Positions 1-4,550 of a DNA stretch of 7,299 bases are shown in pieces (within the stretch, counting starts at the first letter, position 1; every line of letters starts with the position of its first letter). The translations under genes were made by a program, and so were the position numbers. The notes beneath the pieces are model-generated. The model was not told where the DNA came from, did no database searches, and saw only the letters and a list, made by a program, of their open reading frames with translations. The stretch is from NCBI GenBank assembly GCA_934754975.1, contig CAKVKI010000132.1, forward strand, positions 1-7,299, given 5' to 3'. This DNA is from an uncultured Alistipes sp. (GTDB lineage Bacteria; Bacteroidota; Bacteroidia; Bacteroidales; Rikenellaceae).

Positions 1-376
1 TTTCGTGGCCGTACTGCTGGAACATACGGGCGGCAAGTTCCCGCTGTGGCTCTCGCCCCAGCAGGTCGTGGTGCTTCCCATTTCGGAGAAATTCAACGAC
101 TACGCCCAGCAGGTCGCAGATTTCCTCAACCGCAGCGACGTAAGGACCGAGGTGGACGACCGCAACGAGAAGATCGGCCGCAAGATCCGCGACAACGAAC
201 TCAAGCGCATCCCCTACCTGCTGATCGTCGGCGAGAAGGAGGAGGCCGAAGGACTCGTCTCCGTACGCGCGCAGGGCGAAGGCGACAAGGGCCAGATGTC
301 GCTCGAAGGCTTCCGCGATTTCATCACCGCCCTGGTGACGGAGGAGATCGAAGCCAACAAAATGGAAAAGAAATAA
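1..376 (+). CDS. thrS: Threonyl-tRNA synthetase, C-terminal fragment (5' end outside window)
   Basis: This is the 3' end of a class II threonyl-tRNA synthetase, the cytoplasmic enzyme that charges tRNA-Thr with threonine. The frame is open to the window edge (first full codon at 2), so only about 124 C-terminal residues are present; the GTG at 5 is an internal valine, not a start. What is seen is the anticodon-binding domain. It opens with [16 protein letters not shown] and the beta strand [14 protein letters not shown], continues through [21 protein letters not shown], and ends with [16 protein letters not shown] and a charged helix. These blocks are characteristic of the ThrRS C-terminus. 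The catalytic core and editing domain lie upstream. The gene ends with TAA and is followed by infC on the same strand, the common bacterial thrS-infC order, so co-transcription is likely. Confidence 0.97.
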   Translation, partial: FVAVLLEHTGGKFPLWLSPQQVVVLPISEKFNDYAQQVADFLNRSDVRTEVDDRNEKIGRKIRDNELKRIPYLLIVGEKEEAEGLVSVRAQGEGDKGQMSLEGFRDFITALVTEEIEANKMEKK

Positions 377-381
377 CAGAT

Positions 382-421
382 CCGCGCCGGACTTCCTCCC
401 CCGGGAGAAAGTTTCGCGCGG
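382..421 (+). promoter_or_regulatory. Long imperfect hairpin in the thrS-infC spacer
   Basis: CCGCGC at 382-387 pairs with GCGCGG at 416-421. Inside it, ACTT (391-394) pairs with AAGT (409-412) and CTCC (396-399) with GGAG (404-407), with a C-A mismatch between them. A small internal loop (cgg/ttc) separates the two stems. The structure begins 6 nt after the thrS stop. No T-tract follows, so it is not a standard intrinsic terminator. It may be an mRNA processing or stability element, or part of infC leader control. The pairing is read directly; the function is inferred. Confidence 0.5.
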
Positions 422-477
422 AGAGATTTACAAAACGGCATGCCGCAGGTTAGGCCCCGGCAACCGGAAAAAGAGAA

Positions 478-512
478 ACAAAAGTAATTAACCATTTTAA
501 TACTTTACAATT
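478..512 (+). promoter_or_regulatory. A/T-rich initiation region and ATT start of infC
   Basis: The 30 or so bases before ATT 510 are strikingly A/T-rich (for example ACAAAAGTAATTAACCATTT) in an otherwise very GC-rich neighbourhood. The composition switches to GC-rich, proline-coding sequence within a few codons after 510. No Shine-Dalgarno sequence is present, which is normal for Bacteroidetes, where unstructured A/U-rich leaders favour initiation. No convincing TTTG/TAnnTTTG promoter was found here, so infC is probably read from thrS or further upstream. In E. coli the AUU start of infC lets IF-3 repress its own translation; the same could apply here. Confidence 0.5.
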
Positions 513-1133
513 ATCGCAGCACCGAAACCATTCCCGCCGAGGCCATTTACCCCCGGGAATAACCGGCCGAAACCGGCAGCCGGCATCAATAACCGGTACG
601 GGCGCCGCCCGCCCGAAAAGGAGAACCCGCACCGTATCAACGAGCAGATCACAGCTCCCGAAGTGCGTATCGTAGGCGACAATGTCGAACAACCGCTGGT
701 TTTACCGATCCGCGACGCGCTGAAGCTGGCCGACGAGATGGAACTCGACCTGATCGAGATCTCGCCCAAGGCCGAACCTCCCGTGTGCCGCATCGCCGAC
801 TACCAGAAATTCCTCTACCAGCAGAAGAAAAAGACCAAAGAGCTGAAAGCCAATCAGGTGAAGGTCGTGATTAAAGAGATCCGATTCGGCCCGCAGACCG
901 ACGACCATGATTACAACTTCAAGCTCAAGCATGCCACCAACTTCCTCAAGGAGGGCTTCAAAGTCAAGGCGTACGTCTTTTTCCGCGGACGGTCGATCGT
1001 CTTCAAGGAGCAGGGTGAAATCCTGCTGCTGCGCTTCGCCACCGATCTGGACGAGATTGCCAAAGTGGAGATGATGCCTAAGCTCGACGGTAAGAAGATG
1101 AACATGATGCTGGCCCCCAAAGCAAAAAAATAA
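510..1133 (+). CDS. infC: Translation initiation factor IF-3, probable ATT start
   Basis: IF-3 binds the 30S subunit, prevents premature 50S joining and monitors start-codon and initiator-tRNA fidelity. The protein has the N-terminal domain (RINEQI at residues 42-47, then EVRIVGDN and [15 protein letters not shown]), a lysine-rich linker ([16 protein letters not shown]), and the C-terminal domain ([43 protein letters not shown]). The frame runs back to a TAA at 498-500. Between that stop and the GTG at 663 there is no ATG, GTG, TTG or CTG. Starting at GTG 663 would give 156 residues and delete [11 protein letters not shown], which is conserved in the family. I therefore place the start at ATT 510, giving 207 residues, at the end of an A/T-rich stretch. 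ATC 513 is possible; ATC 636 is less likely. The first ~40 residues are a Pro/Arg/Asn-rich tail. The family identity is certain; the exact start is inferred. Confidence 0.93.
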   Translation: MIAAPKPFPPRPFTPGNNRPKPAAGINNRYGRRPPEKENPHRINEQITAPEVRIVGDNVEQPLVLPIRDALKLADEMELDLIEISPKAEPPVCRIADYQKFLYQQKKKTKELKANQVKVVIKEIRFGPQTDDHDYNFKLKHATNFLKEGFKVKAYVFFRGRSIVFKEQGEILLLRFATDLDEIAKVEMMPKLDGKKMNMMLAPKAKK

Positions 1134-1176
1134 CGCGAGTAAGGGAGTACAAGCTGTAGGCCGTGCAATACAGGCT

Positions 1177-1225
1177 AAAACAACAACGGCGGTACGGATA
1201 AATCCGGACCGCAGGTTGTTGTTTT
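1177..1225 (+). terminator. Strong intrinsic terminator after infC
   Basis: AAAACAACAAC at 1177-1187 pairs perfectly with GTTGTTGTTTT at 1215-1225. Inside, GCGGT (1189-1193) pairs with ACCGC (1208-1212), and CGGAT (1195-1199) pairs with ATCCG (1202-1206) around an AA loop. The RNA then runs into U-rich sequence. It lies 44 nt past the infC stop and should end the thrS-infC transcript. A smaller hairpin (1152-1176) just precedes it. Confidence 0.9.
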
Positions 1226-1361
1226 TGTGTTTACGGGGAGGGCTTGACTCATGAAGTTTTTTCCGGTGCGCACCTCCTGCAAAAGCGGAATAATCCGGCC
1301 GCAGAAATATCCGGTAAATCGAATGATCGTTTTGGATAACTGACTATCTGCCTATAATCTC

Positions 1362-1369
1362 TATTTTTG
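1362..1369 (+). promoter_or_regulatory. Possible Bacteroidetes -7 promoter element
   Basis: TATTTTTG matches TAnnTTTG exactly. The nearest upstream TTTG (1331-1334) is 27 nt away, too far for the usual 19-21 nt spacing, so support is weak. If real, it would drive a transcript toward the lipoprotein gene with a leader of about 300 nt containing the G10 tract. Confidence 0.3.
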
Positions 1370-1466
1370 GCAATACAAAAACGCGTTTAAAGATAACGTT
1401 AATGGTCCCTCGTTCGGAATATCGGAAATTACGGGTACGGCGCAGGAAAAAACAGATCGGACAAAA

Positions 1467-1476
1467 GGGGGGGGGG
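1467..1476 (+). repeat. G10 homopolymer tract
   Basis: Ten consecutive G residues lie between ACAAAA and CCGGCC in non-coding or doubtful coding sequence. Tracts of this length are prone to slippage during replication and can vary in length between cells. Confidence 0.95.
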
Positions 1477-1679
1477 CCGGCCATCAACTGCGGAGGCGGA
1501 CAATTGCCCTTCCGTCGGTCCTGCCGCGCCCAAGACGGTATGTACAATGAGATTTTTCAGCACTTCAAAAATAACAAGACGAAAGATTTACAGATTAATT
1601 CCAGACATCAATCCCTATGAAAACAGAAGCAACACACCTCCTGCGGAATGTATCTGCTACAAAATCAAGAACCAGAAAC

Positions 1680-2321
1680 ATGACAAAATGGCTGCTGTCC
1701 GGCTGCCTGCTGGCTTTGACGGCCTGCGGGCAGGTGCCGCAGGAACGGATCGACTCGCTGCAGGCGACCATCGCCGATTATGAAGAGAACGGCGCCGGCA
1801 GCGAAATGCCGGAGGAATTCCGCGCGCTGCAGGATTTATTCGCCGAGGTGCTGAAATCGGTGGAAGCCGAAAAAGAAAAAGTGTTCAGCAGCTACTCCGC
1901 CGCCGGGCAGAAGATGGACCGGATCGAAGAAAAACTGGACAAGATAGCCGGTGTCATCGTCGCGCGGAGCGAGCGCTTCGAGCAGATGTATAACAAATAT
2001 GCGCGGGAAGTCGCCCTGGCACTCCTTATGTATGGAAGCCTGCCCAAAGACAAAACCCGAAACATCCCCCAGGAGATGAAAGACAACCTGCAGCGCGCCA
2101 TCCTGCCCGCGCCCCTGCTGAGAGAACTCATGAAGGCCGAAACCTATGCGCACAAACTGGAAATCCTGAGTCCGCGGATCGAGCAGCTGGAAGCGATGAA
2201 CACAATGATGAAACCGTGGCTTCCGGAGCAGAAATACGACGAATGTTTGAAAAAAGCCGAAGAGCAGTTGAAAAAAGCAAACCTCGGCAACGAGCCTCAT
2301 ACCGGCTTCGGACCTTTTTAA
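1680..2321 (+). CDS. Predicted lipoprotein with long helical/coiled-coil body, unknown function
   Basis: I do not recognise the family. Starting at ATG 1680, the 213-residue product begins with a compact lipoprotein signal: positive K3, a hydrophobic stretch, and the lipobox L13-T-A-C16. Signal peptidase II would cleave before C16, which would then be lipidated. An in-frame ATG at 1617 would add 21 residues (MKTEATHLLRNVSATKSRTRN) that spoil the signal, so 1680 is preferred. The mature part is highly charged and helical: residues about 22-90 look coiled-coil (for example EKEKV, then KMDRIEEKLDKIAGV), and another charged helix lies near the C-terminus (CLKKAEEQLKKANL). No acidic cluster directly follows the lipidated Cys, so the known Bacteroidetes surface-export signal is not evident and a periplasm-facing location is more likely. 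It stands alone between two terminators. A spacer or tethering role is possible but speculative. Confidence 0.8.
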   Translation: MTKWLLSGCLLALTACGQVPQERIDSLQATIADYEENGAGSEMPEEFRALQDLFAEVLKSVEAEKEKVFSSYSAAGQKMDRIEEKLDKIAGVIVARSERFEQMYNKYAREVALALLMYGSLPKDKTRNIPQEMKDNLQRAILPAPLLRELMKAETYAHKLEILSPRIEQLEAMNTMMKPWLPEQKYDECLKKAEEQLKKANLGNEPHTGFGPF

Positions 2322-2375
2322 AAATCCAGGCTCCGCCCTATATCTGTCCGCGGCGAAAGGTTTTAAACACGCCGG

Positions 2376-2410
2376 GCGGGACAATGTCCCGCACATTATT
2401 TTGATTTTTT
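2376..2410 (+). terminator. Palindrome plus T-rich tail after the lipoprotein gene
   Basis: GCGGGACAATGTCCCGC (2376-2392) forms a 7-bp GC-rich stem with an AAT loop and is followed by T-rich sequence to 2410. It probably terminates the lipoprotein transcript. It ends where the -33 element of the next gene's promoter would be expected, so it could instead or also act as an operator. Confidence 0.6.
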
Positions 2411-2413
2411 CGC

Positions 2414-2421
2414 TACCTTTG
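2414..2421 (+). promoter_or_regulatory. -7 promoter element directly before the LuxE-family gene
   Basis: TACCTTTG matches TAnnTTTG exactly. Its last G is only 5 nt before the ATG at 2427. Transcription in this system starts a few bases after the box, so the predicted start falls at or just before the ATG. No TTTG is found at the expected -33 position (about 2389-2394), which is occupied by the right arm of the palindrome at 2376-2392. Confidence 0.65.
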
Positions 2422-2426
2422 CGACA

Positions 2427-3392
2427 ATGACCGTTCCCAACGACATATTCCGCATTACATGCGAAGCTGATTTCGAAACCGCTGCGCTGGAGGTATTCCG
2501 GCGGCAGGCCGCCGGGTGCCCGCCCTACCGCGAGTATCTCGCGCTGGCCGGAGTGCGGACGGAAGAGGTGCGCACGGCCCGCGAAATCCCGTTCCTGCCG
2601 ATCGAAATTTTCAAAACCCACGACGTCTACTGCGGAGACGCGGAGCCTGAGGCGGTCTTCACCTCGTCGGCCACGACGGGCATGACGCCGTCGCGCCATC
2701 CGATGCGCTCGCTGGCGCTCTACGAGCAGACCTTCCGCGCCGCATTCCGCATGTTCTACGGCGATCCGGCGCAATGGAGCCTGTACGCCCTGCTGCCCAA
2801 TTACCTGCGGCGCAAAGGGTCGTCGCTGGTCTACATGGCCGACCGGCTGATCGCCGATTGCGGTTCGGGCGGCTTTTACCTGGACGATTACGACGCCCTG
2901 CTGGCGGCCATGGAGGCTGATCCGAAGCCCAAAATCCTGCTGGGCGTGAGCTATGCGCTGTGGGACCTGGCGGAGCGTTACGCCCCGAAGCTCGAAAATA
3001 CGGTCATAATGGAGACGGGCGGCATGAAGGGTTACCGCGAAGAGATTCCCAAAGAGGAGTTTCACAAAATCCTGTGCGGCGCATTCGGCGTCGGCGCGAT
3101 ACACTCCGAATACGGCATGGCCGAGCTGACTTCGCAGGCCTATTCGCAGGGCGGCAACCTCTTCCGCTGTCCGCCGTGGATGCGCGTCACGGCCCGCGAC
3201 GTGAACGATCCGTTCGATCCGCAGCCCGCAGGCATGCGCGGAGGGCTGAACATCACCGACCTGGCGAACTGGTGGTCGTGTGCGTTCATCCAGACGCAAG
3301 ACGTGGGCCGGGTCGATGCCGGCGGAGCGTTCGTCGTCGAAGGACGCATCGACCACAGCGACATCAGAGGGTGCAACTTACTGGTACAGTGA
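2427..3392 (+). CDS. LuxE-family acyl-activating protein (acyl-protein synthetase-like)
   Basis: The 321-residue protein belongs to the LuxE/acyl-protein synthetase branch of the adenylate-forming enzymes. Members activate a carboxylic acid with ATP and hold the acyl group as a thioester or pass it to an acceptor. Visible features are an N-terminal block DIFRIT...FRRQAAGCPPYREYL, the linker PFLPIEIFKTHDVY (55-68), the nucleotide-binding loop FTSSATTGMTPSRH (78-91), ETGGMKGYREEIP (196-208), and HSEYGMAELTSQ (226-237), the equivalent of the family's adenylate-contacting YGxTE motif. The C-terminus ends RGCNLL with C316, placed like the C-terminal acyl-accepting Cys of LuxE. The loop reads SATTG where SGTTG is usual. 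The full-length homology supports the ATG at 2427. A CMP-sugar synthetase-like gene follows after 52 nt on the same strand, suggesting a role in acyl decoration of a glycan rather than bioluminescence. The substrate is unknown. Confidence 0.85.
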   Translation: MTVPNDIFRITCEADFETAALEVFRRQAAGCPPYREYLALAGVRTEEVRTAREIPFLPIEIFKTHDVYCGDAEPEAVFTSSATTGMTPSRHPMRSLALYEQTFRAAFRMFYGDPAQWSLYALLPNYLRRKGSSLVYMADRLIADCGSGGFYLDDYDALLAAMEADPKPKILLGVSYALWDLAERYAPKLENTVIMETGGMKGYREEIPKEEFHKILCGAFGVGAIHSEYGMAELTSQAYSQGGNLFRCPPWMRVTARDVNDPFDPQPAGMRGGLNITDLANWWSCAFIQTQDVGRVDAGGAFVVEGRIDHSDIRGCNLLVQ

Positions 3393-3402
3393 ACCGAAAC
3401 AG

Positions 3403-3424
3403 CCTGCCGCCGCAGGCGGGCAGG
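3403..3424 (+). other. GC-rich hairpin between the LuxE-family gene and the cytidylyltransferase gene
   Basis: CCTGCCGCC (3403-3411) pairs with GGCGGGCAGG (3415-3424), with one bulged G and a GCA loop. No T-tract follows, so read-through to the next gene (ATG 3445) is expected. It may protect or mark a processing point in the bicistronic mRNA. Confidence 0.5.
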
Positions 3425-3444
3425 CCCGAACATAAAACCGAATT

Positions 3445-4098
3445 ATGAAAACAGCAGCATTCGTCCCCATACGGCTCAACAGCCAGCGCGTCAGCGGCAA
3501 GAACCTGCGTCCGCTGGGCGGGTCGCCGCTCATGTGCCACATACTCCGGACGCTGACCGAGGTCGAGGGCATCGACGAGGTTTACGTCTATTGCAGCGAC
3601 GAGCGGATCCGCGAATTCCTGCCCGAAGGGGTGCGGTTCCTGCGCCGCAGCGAGGAGCTGGACCGCGACACGACGCTGGGACGGGAGATTTACGACAGCT
3701 TCACCGCCGAGGTCGAAGCAGACCTCTATGTGCTGGCGCACGCCACGTCGCCCTTTATCCGGGCCGAGACCGTCGCAGATGCGCTCCGAAAAGTAGTTTC
3801 GGGCGAATACGACTCGGCGTTCAGCGCCGAAAAAATACAGACGTTCGCGTGGTACGAGGGGCGGCCGCTCAACTATTCGCCCGAAAACATCCCCCGCACG
3901 CAGACCATCGAGCCGGTGTATATCGAAACCAGCGCATTCTTCATCTTCCCGCGGGAATTATGGACCGGACGGCACCGCCGGATCGGAGACAGGCCCTACA
4001 TGGCGGTAGTGGACCGCATCGAGGGGCTGGACATCGACTATCCGGAGGATTTCACGATGGCGGAGATCATCGCCGCGAGCCGCAACCTGCCCAAATAA
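3445..4098 (+). CDS. Acylneuraminate/CMP-sugar cytidylyltransferase family protein
   Basis: The 217-residue protein has the hallmarks of the NeuA/KdsB-like family, which couples CTP with an acid sugar (sialic acid, another nonulosonic acid, or Kdo) to give a CMP-sugar donor and pyrophosphate in the cytoplasm. The N-terminal CTP-binding signature is VPIRLNSQRVSGKNLRPLGG (7-26), with R15 and K19 in the expected places. VYVYCSDERI completes the Rossmann-like core, LAHATSPFIR corresponds to the family's QPTSP-type block, and DIDYPEDFTMAE (196-207) contains the metal-binding DxD and the family's closing motif. The length is normal for the short, single-domain form. The sugar cannot be determined from sequence; the PIRLNSQR/GKN signature and 217-residue size fit NeuA-like proteins better than KdsB. 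It probably shares a transcript with the LuxE-family gene. No partner synthase (NeuB-like) is in the window. Confidence 0.88.
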   Translation: MKTAAFVPIRLNSQRVSGKNLRPLGGSPLMCHILRTLTEVEGIDEVYVYCSDERIREFLPEGVRFLRRSEELDRDTTLGREIYDSFTAEVEADLYVLAHATSPFIRAETVADALRKVVSGEYDSAFSAEKIQTFAWYEGRPLNYSPENIPRTQTIEPVYIETSAFFIFPRELWTGRHRRIGDRPYMAVVDRIEGLDIDYPEDFTMAEIIAASRNLPK

Positions 4099-4137
4099 AA
4101 CCGGAGCGGAAGTTCCTCTCCGCGAAACTCGGTAAGA

Positions 4138-4146
4138 GGGGGGGGG
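4138..4146 (+). repeat. G9 homopolymer tract
   Basis: Nine consecutive G residues lie 39 nt after the cytidylyltransferase stop, immediately ahead of the 22-bp repeat array. It is the second long G-run in the window and is likewise intergenic. Confidence 0.95.
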
Positions 4147-4158
4147 CAGGCGAAGTGC

Positions 4159-4410
4159 GGCCGAGACAGCTGGGAGACCCGGCAGAAACAGCGGGAGGAC
4201 CCGGCAGAGACAAGGAAGATATTCGGCAAATACTGCGGGAAGCCCCGACAGAGCCTGCGGAGAGCCCCAGCAAAGACTAGGGAGAGTCCGGCAGAGACAA
4301 CCGGCGAAACCGGGCAGAGACACCGGCGAAACCCGGCAGAGACAATGGCGAAACCCGGCAGAGACAATGGGGAGGCTGACAGAAACGACGGGAAGGTCCG
4401 CCCAGAGGAG
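4159..4410 (+). repeat. Degenerate ~22-bp tandem repeat array, about 12 units
   Basis: Units recur at 4159, 4181, 4203, 4225, 4247, 4269, 4290, 4313, 4335, 4357, 4378 and 4401, with spacings of 22 nt apart from a few of 21 or 23. The most alike units (4313, 4335 and the start of 4357) share GGCAGAGACAATGGCGAAAC with few changes. Outer units keep mainly the GGCAGARACA core followed by a G/A-rich half and CCC. The plus strand is strongly purine-rich. The unit length is not a multiple of three and has no internal symmetry, so neither a protein repeat nor a CRISPR array fits. Stops are absent in several frames only because the repeat lacks stop triplets. It lies between the cytidylyltransferase gene and its terminator, so it would be in that mRNA's 3' UTR. 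Confidence 0.85.
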
Positions 4411-4447
4411 ATATCCGGCGCATTTACGGGCGCAGCGGACGATATAA

Positions 4448-4475
4448 AAAAGGAGGAATTTCGATTCCTCCTTTT
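4448..4475. terminator. Bidirectional intrinsic terminator between convergent genes
   Basis: AAAAGGAGGAAT (4448-4459) pairs perfectly with ATTCCTCCTTTT (4464-4475) around a TTCG loop. An A-run flanks the left arm and a T-run the right arm, so it can terminate from either side. It separates the plus-strand LuxE-type/cytidylyltransferase unit from the convergent minus-strand gene ending at 4551. Confidence 0.92.
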
Positions 4476-4550
4476 CCGTTTTTATCGGGATGCGGATAAC
4501 TGTCTTTTGGGCCGTTGAGCAGCGTGTTAGCCGCGCATTTTTATTGCGGT

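Larger units (their letters stand above)
1226..1679. other. Gene-poor intergenic region of about 450 nt
   Basis: No protein family or RNA gene is recognised here. The stretch contains a 10-bp perfect palindrome GGTGCGCACC (1265-1274), a weak promoter-like TATTTTTG (1362-1369) and a G10 homopolymer (1467-1476), then an A-rich segment leading into the lipoprotein gene. A 72-codon frame runs from ATG 1402 to TGA 1620. It is Arg/Lys-rich, passes through the G10 run and has no family resemblance, so it is not called as a gene. I looked for a cloverleaf or known structured RNA and saw none. Confidence 0.6.

Noticed and set aside
663..1133. GTG 663 as the infC start
   Set aside because: It would remove the conserved [11 protein letters not shown] segment encoded in the same frame just upstream.
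1566..1573. CAAAAATA as a minus-strand -7 promoter element
   Set aside because: No TTG lies at the matching -33 distance, and no minus-strand gene follows.
1402..1620. Small basic protein gene upstream of the lipoprotein
   Set aside because: It has no family resemblance, the reading frame crosses a G10 tract, and the promoter spacing is poor. It is kept only as a speculative finding.
1617..1682. ATG 1617 as the lipoprotein start
   Set aside because: It would place 21 polar, basic residues before a compact lipoprotein signal that starts perfectly at ATG 1680.
1836..3356. 506-codon open frame on the minus strand
   Set aside because: It lies antisense to the lipoprotein and LuxE-family genes, which have clear motifs. 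Its His/Arg/Val/Gln-rich composition has no domain resemblance and is typical of a reverse-strand shadow in GC-rich DNA.
4159..4410. CRISPR array
   Set aside because: There are no constant repeats separated by unique spacers; the whole 22-bp unit recurs and drifts, and no cas genes are present.
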